From NCBI GenBank assembly GCA_046758085.1, contig JBHHZP010000031.1, positions 1 to 30,527 on the forward strand: a stretch of 30,527 nucleotides of DNA. Direction: 5' to 3'. Each line of letters opens with the position of its first letter. Positions within the stretch are counted from its first letter, which is position 1. Positions 16,077-23,624 of the stretch are shown here, one piece after another. Source of the DNA: VRUB01 sp046758085 (GTDB lineage: Bacteria; Pseudomonadota; Gammaproteobacteria; Acidiferrobacterales; SPGG2). Below the pieces are notes generated by a model. It ran no database searches. It was not told where the DNA came from and was given only the letters and a program-made list of their open reading frames with translations. A program made the translations under genes and the position numbers.

Positions 16077-16105
16077 TTGACGTTTACGTAAACGTAATCC
16101 AGAAT
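16077..16105 (+). promoter_or_regulatory. Promoter with MerR/LiuR-like operator for icmF
   Basis: Plus strand: -35 TTGACG (16077-16082), a 17-base spacer and -10 CAGAAT (16100-16105). The palindrome ACGTTTACGTAAACGT (16080-16095) overlaps the -35 and fills the spacer, so a bound dimer would sit on the promoter. The predicted start is about 40 bases before the icmF ATG. The site may also control the divergent regulator gene. Confidence 0.75.
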
Positions 16106-16151
16106 TACAGGAGAGTCAAGTATCGCCACACCCAGGGCGTAGGAGGACACC

Positions 16152-19100
16152 ATGGCGCAAGCAGTGGCCAAGAAGGTGACAGCGCTCCACAAAGGCTACC
16201 GGACCCGTCACAAGGTGCGTGTGGTGACGGCTGCGAGCCTGTTCGATGGCCACGATGCGTCGATCAACATCATGCGTCGCATCCTCCAGGCCTCCGGCAC
16301 GGAGGTCATCCATCTCGGGCACAACCGTGCCGCCGATGAAATTGTCACCGCCGCTATCCAGGAAGATGTGCAAGCCATCGCCGTCAGTTCTTACCAGGGC
16401 GGCCATATCGAGTTCTTCAAGTATATGCTCGACCTTCTGCGTCAGCGCGGGGCCAGGGACATCCGCGTGTTTGGCGGCGGCGGCGGCGTCATCGTGCCCG
16501 CCGAGATTCAGGAGCTCGAAGAATATGGCGTCGCGCGCGTCTACTCGCCGGACGACGGGCAGCGCATGGGCCTGCAGGGCATGATCGATGACATGTTGGC
16601 GCAAAGCGACTTTGATCCTGCCGAGCGTGTACCGCCTGACCTACAGGCGCTCGGGCGAGGCGACTGGCGGGCGCTTGCCCGTTTCATCACGGCGGTCGAA
16701 AACGGCGCGCTGAGCAGGCAGCAGCTCGCAGAGGTTGCCAAGCAAGCCGAGCAGATCGACAAGCAGGTTCCGGTCATCGGCATTACCGGCACGGGCGGTG
16801 CAGGCAAGTCATCCCTCACCGATGAGCTGCTGCTGCGTTTCCGACTCGACCACGACGATGCGCTCAAAATCGCCGTCATCGCCATCGATCCCTCGCGGCG
16901 CAAAACCGGCGGCGCGTTGCTCGGTGACCGCATACGCATGAACGCGATTCACGTGCCTAGTATCTACATGCGCTCGCTGGCGACGCGGGAGGCGCAGCGC
17001 GAGTTGCCAAACACACTGCCGGAGATTATCGCCGCCGCCAAGGTCGCGGGCTTCGATCTGGTCGCCGTCGAGACCCCCGGTATCGGCCAGGGCGATGCCG
17101 GCATCGTTCCTTTCGTCGATGTGTCGCTCTACGTGATGACGCCCGAGTTCGGTGCTGCCAGCCAGCTGGAGAAGATCGACATGCTCGATTTCGCTGACCT
17201 TGTGGCCATCAACAAGTTCGACCGCCGCGGGGCGCAGGATGCACTGCGGGATGTACGCAAGCAGATGCAGCGCAACCGCCAGGCCTTCTCCACCCCCATC
17301 GAGGAGATGCCGGCCTATGGCACAGTGGCTGCGCACTTCAATGACGATGGCGTAACGGCGCTCTACCAGGGGCTCACCGCGCGCATGCAAGCGAAGGGGT
17401 TATGGGACCGCGACAGCCGCTTGCCCGCTGTGAACGTCAAGGCCTCCACCGGCGAGACTGTCATTGTGCCGCCGGCCCGTCAGCGCTATCTCGCCGAGAT
17501 CACCGAGACAGTCCGCGATTACAAAAGAACTGTGGATGATCAGGTACGCCTCGCCCGTGAGCGCCAGCAGCTTCTGGAATCACGGCGCATGCTTGTCGAC
17601 TCGGGTAAAGACGCCTCGATGCTTGATGAGCTGATCAGCAAGCGCGAGCAGGCACTCGACCCCCGCGCACGCAAGCTGATCGAGATTTGGCCCAGCATCA
17701 AGCAGAGCTATGCGGGCGAGGAGTATGTCGTCAAGATCCGTGACAAGGAGATCCGCACACCGCTCACGCACACAACCCTGTCCGGTACCCGGGTTCCCAA
17801 GGTGGTGTTACCCAGGTACGAGGATCATGGCGAGCTTCTGCGCTGGCTGCTGCTTGAAAACATACCGGGGACGTTCCCGTACACGGCCGGTGTTTTTGCC
17901 TTCAAGCGGGCAGAAGAGGATCCAACCCGCATGTTTGCCGGCGAGGGCGATCCCTTCCGGACCAACCACCGCTTCAAGTACCTCTCGAAAGACTATGAGG
18001 CCAAGCGCCTTTCGACCGCCTTCGATTCGGTCACACTCTACGGCTACGATCCTGACAAGCGCCCGGACATCTACGGCAAGGTTGGCAATTCGGGTGTGTC
18101 TATCGCCACCCTCGATGACATGAAGGTGCTCTATGACGGCTTCGATCTTTGCGATCTCAAGACGTCGGTATCGATGACGATTAACGGGCCGGCACCGACG
18201 ATCCTGGCGATGTTTCTGAACACCGCTATCGACCAGCAGTTGGGCCGATTCGAGCGTGACAACGGTCGCCCGCCTACCGATGAGGAGATCGGTAAGGTCA
18301 AGGCCTGGGCGCTGCAGAATGTTCGCGGGACCGTGCAGGCTGACATCCTCAAGGAAGACCAGGGGCAGAACACCTGCATCTTTTCGACCGAGTTCAGTCT
18401 GAAGATGATGGGAGATATCCAGGAGTATTTTATTCAGAACGATGTTCGGAATTTCTATTCGGTCTCGATCTCGGGGTACCATATCGCCGAGGCCGGTGCG
18501 AACCCTATCAGCCAGCTCGCGTTCACGCTTGCCAACGGCTTCACCTACGTCGAGGCTTACCTCGCTCGCGGCATGCACGTAAATGATTTCGCGCCGAACC
18601 TGTCGTTTTTCTTTTCTTACGGCATGGACCCGGAATACGCAGTGCTTGGGCGCGTGGCACGGCGCATCTGGGCAGTCGCGATGCGCGAGCGCTACGGCGG
18701 GAACGAACGCAGCCAGAAGCTTAAGTTTCACTCGCAGACGAGCGGGCGCTCGCTGCACGCCCAGGAGATTGCGTTCAACGATATCCGCACGACACTACAG
18801 GCGCTGATTTCGAGCTATGATAACACCAACTCGCTGCACACCAACGCTTACGATGAGGCGATCACTACGCCCACCGAAGAGTCCGTGCGCCGGGCCATGG
18901 CGATTCAGATGATCATCAACAAGGAGTGGGGTGTTGCCAAGAACGAGAACCCGAACCAGGGGGCATTCATTATCGACGAGCTCACCGAGCTGGTCGAGGA
19001 AGCCGTGCTCATAGAGTTCGAGCGCCTGTCAGAGCGCGGCGGTGTACTCGGGGCGATGGAGACCGGTTACCAGCGCGGCAAGATCCAGGAGGAGTCAATG

Positions 19101-19424
19101 TACTACGAGCACAAGAAGCACGATGGCTCTTATCCGATCGTCGGCGTGAACACCTTCAAGAACCCGCACGGCGTGGCAATTCCGGAGAAACTCGAACTCA
19201 TCCGTTCGACCGAGGAGGAAAAGCAAAGCCAACTAAAGCGCCTCAGTAATTTCCACCAACGCCACGCAAAGATGACGCCACAGATGCTAGAGCGGCTGCA
19301 GCAGGCCGTTATGAAAAACGAAAACGTCTTCGCAGTACTTGTGGACGCGGTGCGCTGCTGCTCGCTCGGCCAGATCACTGAGGCGCTGTTCGAGGTAGGC
19401 GGCAAGTACCGGCGGAATATGTGA
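16152..19424 (+). CDS. icmF: Fused isobutyryl-CoA mutase IcmF
   Basis: An adenosylcobalamin-dependent carbon-skeleton mutase fused to its own G-protein chaperone, interconverting isobutyryl-CoA and n-butyryl-CoA (and, more slowly in studied enzymes, isovaleryl- and pivalyl-CoA). It has 1090 residues, the size of known IcmF. Domains in order: B12-binding (1-150) with cobalt-ligand H34 in LFDGHDAS; MeaI-type GTPase (about 205-420) with P-loop GITGTGGAGKSS, ETPGIGQGD and NKFD (354-357); and mutase barrel (about 540-1090) with SMTINGPAPTILAMF and HSQTSGRSL. F582 (GVFAFKR) and Q739 (GQNTCIF) occupy positions that are Tyr and Arg in methylmalonyl-CoA mutase, the established isobutyryl-type signature. 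ATG 16152 has AGGAGG upstream. It is divergent from the LiuR-like gene and has an operator in its promoter. Confidence 0.96.
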   Translation: MAQAVAKKVTALHKGYRTRHKVRVVTAASLFDGHDASINIMRRILQASGTEVIHLGHNRAADEIVTAAIQEDVQAIAVSSYQGGHIEFFKYMLDLLRQRGARDIRVFGGGGGVIVPAEIQELEEYGVARVYSPDDGQRMGLQGMIDDMLAQSDFDPAERVPPDLQALGRGDWRALARFITAVENGALSRQQLAEVAKQAEQIDKQVPVIGITGTGGAGKSSLTDELLLRFRLDHDDALKIAVIAIDPSRRKTGGALLGDRIRMNAIHVPSIYMRSLATREAQRELPNTLPEIIAAAKVAGFDLVAVETPGIGQGDAGIVPFVDVSLYVMTPEFGAASQLEKIDMLDFADLVAINKFDRRGAQDALRDVRKQMQRNRQAFSTPIEEMPAYGTVAAHFNDDGVTALYQGLTARMQAKGLWDRDSRLPAVNVKASTGETVIVPPARQRYLAEITETVRDYKRTVDDQVRLARERQQLLESRRMLVDSGKDASMLDELISKREQALDPRARKLIEIWPSIKQSYAGEEYVVKIRDKEIRTPLTHTTLSGTRVPKVVLPRYEDHGELLRWLLLENIPGTFPYTAGVFAFKRAEEDPTRMFAGEGDPFRTNHRFKYLSKDYEAKRLSTAFDSVTLYGYDPDKRPDIYGKVGNSGVSIATLDDMKVLYDGFDLCDLKTSVSMTINGPAPTILAMFLNTAIDQQLGRFERDNGRPPTDEEIGKVKAWALQNVRGTVQADILKEDQGQNTCIFSTEFSLKMMGDIQEYFIQNDVRNFYSVSISGYHIAEAGANPISQLAFTLANGFTYVEAYLARGMHVNDFAPNLSFFFSYGMDPEYAVLGRVARRIWAVAMRERYGGNERSQKLKFHSQTSGRSLHAQEIAFNDIRTTLQALISSYDNTNSLHTNAYDEAITTPTEESVRRAMAIQMIINKEWGVAKNENPNQGAFIIDELTELVEEAVLIEFERLSERGGVLGAMETGYQRGKIQEESMYYEHKKHDGSYPIVGVNTFKNPHGVAIPEKLELIRSTEEEKQSQLKRLSNFHQRHAKMTPQMLERLQQAVMKNENVFAVLVDAVRCCSLGQITEALFEVGGKYRRNM

Positions 19425-19476
19425 CTGATGGCCTCGGCTGAGGAAGACAGAGAATCTTCGAGCTATCCCGGAGTTT

Positions 19477-19911
19477 ATGATGCGCCAGATTGAAGGCCGT
19501 TGTCACTGCGGAAACATCCGGTTTAAATTCTTGTGGCCGTCGCTGGAGGCAGAGATACCGGTACGGGTATGCGGCTGCTCGTTTTGCGCCAGACACAATG
19601 GTACCTATACCTCACACCCGAACGCCCGACTGACTGTGGAGATCGCAGATAAGTCCCTGGTCAAAAAGTACGTGTTTGGCACCAAGACTGCGGAATTTCA
19701 AATTTGCGCGCGCTGTGGTGTGGTTCCTTTCGTCACCAGCAAGATCGACGGGCATGAGTACGCGGTTGTGAATGTTAACACCTTTGAAAACGCGCACACC
19801 CTCCAGTTACGCTCATCGGTCTCCGACTTCGAAGGGGAAGCGTTAGCCGACAGGCTGCAGCGGCGTAAGCGCACCTGGATCCCGCACGTCAATGTATCGA
19901 GCACAAATTAA
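19477..19911 (+). CDS. GFA/CENP-V family zinc protein
   Basis: A 144-residue protein of the GFA (glutathione-dependent formaldehyde-activating enzyme-like, DUF636) family. Zinc-binding cysteines follow the family pattern: C9 and C11 (CHCG), C32, C34 and C37 (CGCSFC), then C77 and C80 (CARCG). The fold core FGTKTAEFQICARCG and VVNVNTFE is typical. Only the founding member has been tied to formaldehyde-glutathione chemistry, and most homologues have no known reaction. The ATG at 19477 is followed at once by a second ATG at 19480, which is better spaced from GGAG. It lies 52 bases after icmF on the same strand and could be read through from it, but a functional connection is not evident. Confidence 0.88.
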   Translation: MMRQIEGRCHCGNIRFKFLWPSLEAEIPVRVCGCSFCARHNGTYTSHPNARLTVEIADKSLVKKYVFGTKTAEFQICARCGVVPFVTSKIDGHEYAVVNVNTFENAHTLQLRSSVSDFEGEALADRLQRRKRTWIPHVNVSSTN

Positions 19912-19979
19912 GGGCCCAACGATCGAGCTGCTGTGCGCAAGAAGTTGACTGAACACCGATCATCCAGCGCCCCATCTCA

Positions 19980-20753
19980 CTACCTGCCGAGCAGAGTTCG
20001 AACAAAACCTGTCATGGCTTGGCTTGTCACCTCAATCTGGTCCCGGTGGGGCGTGTGGCCGCACCCGGGCAGCGTCAACACTTCCACAGGTCCTGAAACC
20101 TGCGACGCAATCGCGTCGACCTGTTCTTTCGTACCATACTCGTCACCCTCTCCCTGGATAATCATGACCGGGCATTTGATCCGCGGCAGGTATTCCTCGA
20201 TGTTCCAGTCGCGAAACTCGGGGCTTAGCCAGGTGTCGTACCAGCGCCAGAAAACCGCGTTCGTCTGATCACCATGGAAACGCGCGAGCTTTTGCGCGAG
20301 ATCGGTGCTGCGGTAGGTCTCGCCGGCGCGCCGGACCCCCGCGAGCGTTACGTCCTCAACGAAGACATGAGGGGCTTCAAGAATCAGCCCGCGTGCCGCG
20401 GAAATGTCGCTACCTGCGTAGATGAGCGCGAGTGAGGCGCCGTCACTGTGGCCGATGAGGATAGGCTGGCTGACGTCCATCGCCTGCAGCACTGCCGGCA
20501 GCACGGTCAACGCTTCATCATGAAGGTAATGCGAGGTTTGCGGGCGCGCCAAAGGTGACGAGTCGCCATAACCGCTACGGCTGTAGATGAGCGCACTGCA
20601 ACCGGTGTGCGCCGCCAGCTGTGGCGGAAAGTCTTTCCACATGCCAAGGCACCCGAGCCCTTCGTGCAGAAACACCAAGGTTGGTGATTCAGCGGGTGCT
20701 GGGCCGATCCATTCATACTCGAGACGCCGCTTTCCCACAGTCAGGTAAGGCAT
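19980..20753 (-). CDS. Alpha/beta hydrolase
   Basis: A 257-residue cytoplasmic alpha/beta-hydrolase-fold protein. The nucleophile S103 is in the elbow GHSDGAS, the acid is D204 in QGEGDEYG, and the base is H233 in GCGHTPHRD. The oxyanion segment is FLHEGLGCLGMW (28-39), with YSRSGYGDS following. Close relatives are esterases, C-C hydrolases or lactonases, and the substrate cannot be read from the sequence. The ATG at 20753 comes only three bases after the stop of the ComB-like gene, so the two are coupled and probably act in one process. No strong Shine-Dalgarno sequence is seen, consistent with translational coupling. Confidence 0.9.
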   Translation of the reverse strand: MPYLTVGKRRLEYEWIGPAPAESPTLVFLHEGLGCLGMWKDFPPQLAAHTGCSALIYSRSGYGDSSPLARPQTSHYLHDEALTVLPAVLQAMDVSQPILIGHSDGASLALIYAGSDISAARGLILEAPHVFVEDVTLAGVRRAGETYRSTDLAQKLARFHGDQTNAVFWRWYDTWLSPEFRDWNIEEYLPRIKCPVMIIQGEGDEYGTKEQVDAIASQVSGPVEVLTLPGCGHTPHRDQIEVTSQAMTGFVRTLLGR

Positions 20754-20756
20754 ACG

Positions 20757-21521
20757 CTAAGGCCTTGCAGCCGGTACCGGGGGCGCCTGCGCGGCGCCGT
20801 TAACAGGCTTTAGCCGGCCGTCCACCAGGGCGGGCACAATATCGAACACGTTTACGCGGGCGGCAAAGCGAATCTCTTTGGCCAAGCCGTCGGCTTTCAT
20901 GATGCGGCCAATGCGAGAATTTTGCAGGCATTCGAGCGCATCGCCGGTGCGGTAGAGTCTGAGCGCCGCCTGAGTCGCGTCGGTCAATGCCCAATGTTGT
21001 TCGAGCCCGGCCACCAGTCGGTGCGCCAGCAACCCGGCCCCATACAGGTCCTCCAGGGTCAAAGCGCCGCGCGACCCGGCGCACAGAATAAGTACGGTCT
21101 CCTCGGTGTGGATCGCGCAGATATGGCGTGCCAGCGCCTCGCCGTTGAGCAGCGCCGCGGCGTAAACATGGGGCGCGCTGGCGGCCTGCAGCAGCGCCAC
21201 CGTGCCGTTGGTGGTCGCGTAGATCACCCGTTTGTCGCTGACGTCATGCGCGAGCAACGCCAGCGGGGCGTAGTGCGCGAAACCCGGAATGCGGTTGCGA
21301 TGCCATTCGCCCGCCAGGACGTAACTACCGTCAGCGCATTTCAACGCTTCCGCGCGCGCGGCGGCCTCATCCATGGCGGGCGTCACGTCCACGGCCCCGT
21401 GCTGCAAGGCCGCAATCATGGTGGAGGTGGCAAACAGCACATCCAGTACCACCACCACCTTGTCGGATAAGCGCTGCGGGTCGAGCTCTTCCTTGTGCGT
21501 TAAAACGTGTAGCTTATGCAT
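20757..21521 (-). CDS. ComB-like phosphatase family protein
   Basis: A 254-residue protein of the 2-phosphosulfolactate phosphatase (ComB) family. Conserved blocks are VVVLDVLFATST (23-34), AGEWHRNRIPGF, ATTNGTVAL, and LILCAGSRGALTLEDLYGAG. In archaea ComB acts in coenzyme M synthesis with Mg. Bacteria without coenzyme M also carry homologues, so that role should not be assumed. Several usual family residues differ: DVLRAT is DVLFAT, GER is GEW, and the GNSP block after PGF is HYAP. The substrate has therefore probably changed. The proline/alanine-rich tail after residue 240 looks disordered. ATG 21521 has only a weak GGATGGG upstream. Coupled to the hydrolase gene downstream. Confidence 0.85.
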   Translation of the reverse strand: MHKLHVLTHKEELDPQRLSDKVVVVLDVLFATSTMIAALQHGAVDVTPAMDEAAARAEALKCADGSYVLAGEWHRNRIPGFAHYAPLALLAHDVSDKRVIYATTNGTVALLQAASAPHVYAAALLNGEALARHICAIHTEETVLILCAGSRGALTLEDLYGAGLLAHRLVAGLEQHWALTDATQAALRLYRTGDALECLQNSRIGRIMKADGLAKEIRFAARVNVFDIVPALVDGRLKPVNGAAQAPPVPAARP

Positions 21522-21592
21522 CCCATCCGTCGGGTCGTGAAATGGACCATGTTACTACACGGAGCACGCAATACCTCACACGCTGGCTGTCG

Positions 21593-21615
21593 CCGGTGCC
21601 AGCGCCCGGCACCGG
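21593..21615 (-). terminator. GC hairpin after the envelope operon
   Basis: An 8-bp perfect stem, CCGGTGCC with GGCACCGG, and a 7-base loop, about 45 bases past the end of the eight-gene minus-strand operon. No run of T follows, so it would be a weak intrinsic terminator or a processing site. Confidence 0.3.
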
Positions 21616-21656
21616 GTTTCACCGGCTTTCGCGCGTGCCACGTCGGAGCCAGAGTC

Positions 21657-22595
21657 TTAAGAGGGCAGGAAATCTATCGGGTAGGTGACTACAATGGTCT
21701 CCACGTCCTTATTGCCGAAATCAAAAAGCAAAACCCGTGCAACAATCTTTCGCTCGAGCTTGGGATCGCCGAGCTCGCTGGACACGATCTCGCAGGCCGT
21801 GACCTTCCCGGAGGGCTTGATGGTTATTTTCAGCACGACCTTGCCTTCCAGCGTAGGATCCTTGCGCAGCGCACGATTATAAATCGTGTAAATGGCCGAT
21901 TTGTTTCTGTCGAAGACCAACTGTATTTCTTCGATGGTGCGTGATGCCTTGCGCCGGTTTCGGCTGCTCGACGCGCGTGCTTGCTGGGTGCGGCTAATCG
22001 GGCTGCTGACCTTAGTGCTTGTCCGCCCGGAAAGGGTGCTGCCGCCGGTATCGCGGCTGAGATCCGACGTGTTAATCCCGCCGCTCGCTTTGGCCGCGTT
22101 CGCGACGATCACGGAACGCTCCGGCTTTCGCGCTTTCTCACCGGATCCCCGCTGCAATCGCTTGTCTTTTTTCAACCCCGCCACAACCGGGTCATCACGC
22201 AACGCCGCGAGCTCGTCCTTGAACGCAAGCAGGCCGGCACGCTCGGCCTTCTTGCGGGCTGTTTGTACGTCCTGCACCGTCTTCTTGGGTTCCCTTTGCT
22301 TTTTCAGCTCGGGCGGCTTTTTTGTTTTTTGCTGCTTCGGCGCGAGCACTGGCGCCTCGACCGGGGGAGGAGGCTTGGCTTTCTTGCGCTCGAGAACCAG
22401 CTTGGCCAGCCGGGGCGGCAAGGTCTCGGCGTTCTCACGATCGATCTCCGGGACCGGCAGAAACGGCACGACGAGTGCGAGCACAAGGCAAAGGCTGAAG
22501 ACCCATAGGACGATCTTCTGAAAACGGCGTTTTTCCTCCTCCGATACCGACCACGGGAGATAAGGTGAGTGGTAGGAGAGTTGCGCGACCGCCAC
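21657..22595 (-). CDS. TonB-like protein with AgmX/PglI-type C-terminus
   Basis: A 312-residue inner-membrane-anchored energy transducer. The order is a short cytoplasmic N-terminus, one membrane helix at about 28-47 (VLWVFSLCLVLALVVPFL), and a long Lys/Pro-rich periplasmic stretch at about 62-110. A charged and Ser/Arg-rich region follows, then a folded C-terminus from about 215 with IEEIQLVFDRNKSAIYTIYNR, DPTLEGKVVLKITI and KVTACEIVSSELGDPKLE, the pattern of AgmX/PglI and TonB-family C-termini. Such proteins carry motor motion from an ExbB/ExbD complex to outer-membrane partners. The GTG start at 22595 lies four bases past the second ExbD stop, with AGGAAGG upstream. Last gene of the operon. 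No TonB-dependent receptor is encoded in the window, which argues against ordinary iron uptake. Confidence 0.88.
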   Translation of the reverse strand: MAVAQLSYHSPYLPWSVSEEEKRRFQKIVLWVFSLCLVLALVVPFLPVPEIDRENAETLPPRLAKLVLERKKAKPPPPVEAPVLAPKQQKTKKPPELKKQREPKKTVQDVQTARKKAERAGLLAFKDELAALRDDPVVAGLKKDKRLQRGSGEKARKPERSVIVANAAKASGGINTSDLSRDTGGSTLSGRTSTKVSSPISRTQQARASSSRNRRKASRTIEEIQLVFDRNKSAIYTIYNRALRKDPTLEGKVVLKITIKPSGKVTACEIVSSELGDPKLERKIVARVLLFDFGNKDVETIVVTYPIDFLPS

Positions 22596-22599
22596 CGTT

Positions 22600-23100
22600 T
22601 TAGCCTTCCTGGCGCACCTTCTTCAGAACGGCGAGCGAAATGGTTGTGTAGTTAGCGCGCGTGCAAGTAACCATTACCTTCTTCAGAAGCTTAAAGGGAA
22701 TCTCTTTGTCCCCCATAATGGTGATTGCACGCCGGGTGGGTGATTCGCGCTTGCTCCGAGAACGCTTGGAAAGATAATCCAACTCTGCTTTTAACGGCTC
22801 GATTACGAGCGACGGGGAATCGATAATGGCGGCTACAGATGCGATCCTTTTACCTCGGATCAGGATGTCCTGATCATTGACCATTATCACCAGGGTCTCT
22901 TCCGGCCTCTTGGTGGCGACGGATTCCGGCAACTTCAAGCCCTGGGTCGTGGGCAGCACCTCTACCTCGCCCGAGTTCACCAGCAAGAAAAACACGAGTA
23001 TCGTAAAGATGTCCATCAGCGCCACCAGGTTAAAGCCGGTAAATGGCTTTCTGCGGTCATGGTGACGCTGCATTCTTATGGCTCTGCGCGACAGCTTCAT
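22600..23100 (-). CDS. ExbD/TolR-type protein with conserved Asp
   Basis: A 166-residue biopolymer-transport protein: basic N-terminus, one membrane helix (about 22-42: FNLVALMDIFTILVFFLLVN) and a periplasmic domain. D30 sits at the place of the proton-carrying aspartate of ExbD/TolR/MotB. The periplasmic part (VIMVNDQDILIRGKRI, then FKLLKKVMVTCTRANYTTISLAVL) keeps the ExbD fold. It would partner the ExbB-type channel and the neighbouring ExbD-type protein, which has Asn at that site. It starts six bases after its neighbour's stop; the Shine-Dalgarno sequence is weak, suggesting coupling. ATG 23073 is an alternative start. Confidence 0.9.
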   Translation of the reverse strand: MKLSRRAIRMQRHHDRRKPFTGFNLVALMDIFTILVFFLLVNSGEVEVLPTTQGLKLPESVATKRPEETLVIMVNDQDILIRGKRIASVAAIIDSPSLVIEPLKAELDYLSKRSRSKRESPTRRAITIMGDKEIPFKLLKKVMVTCTRANYTTISLAVLKKVRQEG

Positions 23101-23106
23101 GGTTCG

Positions 23107-23622
23107 TTACCGCTTGGGTCGTTTGCGGGCAGTGGCGGCCATCGGCGCATCACCGATGGATATGTCGGGAAACAGCTCGGCCTGTACGAGCGACTTACCC
23201 TGCGGTACCTCCACGACCCGCACGGCATCCATTACCTGTACGAGGGAGTCATAAGAAGTCGTCGCTTCCGCCAAGATCATCGCGTTGTCCTTGTCGGGAA
23301 ACTCCGCCTTGATCTGTTGCAGGAGCTGCGACAACGATTCCAGATCATATGTGCCGCCGTTGTTTTTGATGCGCTTTATCAATCCGCTATTACGGTCACC
23401 CACCACCAACGCATCCTTGCGCAGGATGATTTCCAGCTCCAGGTCTTTTCTCGAACTCAGCTCGCCTGAGGACGCCGGCGGCAGATTCAGTTCCAGTATC
23501 GTGATGCGTGAGAACACCGCAGTGATCAGCAGGAACGGTACGAGTATCACCATGAGATTCATAAAGGCGGTGATATTTACCTCCGCCGTGTCGTTTTTCA
23601 GTCGCCGCCTGCGGTATCTCAT
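23107..23622 (-). CDS. ExbD/TolR-type protein with Asn in place of the proton-carrying Asp
   Basis: A 171-residue ExbD/TolR homologue: basic N-terminus RYRRRRLKND, membrane helix (about 16-36: NITAFMNLMVILVPFLLITA) and periplasmic domain with LELNLPP, then YDSLVQVMDAVR. Its helix aligns with the partner ExbD, but the residue matching D30 there is N22 (codon AAT at 23559-23557). In studied ExbD, TolR and MotB proteins changing this Asp to Asn abolishes function, so this subunit alone should not carry protons. The basic tail TARKRPKR is unusual. The ATG lies two bases after the stop of the ExbB-type gene, so synthesis is coupled and probably stoichiometric. Confidence 0.9.
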   Translation of the reverse strand: MRYRRRRLKNDTAEVNITAFMNLMVILVPFLLITAVFSRITILELNLPPASSGELSSRKDLELEIILRKDALVVGDRNSGLIKRIKNNGGTYDLESLSQLLQQIKAEFPDKDNAMILAEATTSYDSLVQVMDAVRVVEVPQGKSLVQAELFPDISIGDAPMAATARKRPKR

Positions 23623-23624
23623 GA

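Noticed and set aside
17808..18758. 316-codon open frame antisense to icmF
   Set aside because: Complement of the mutase barrel coding region; no recognisable protein features.
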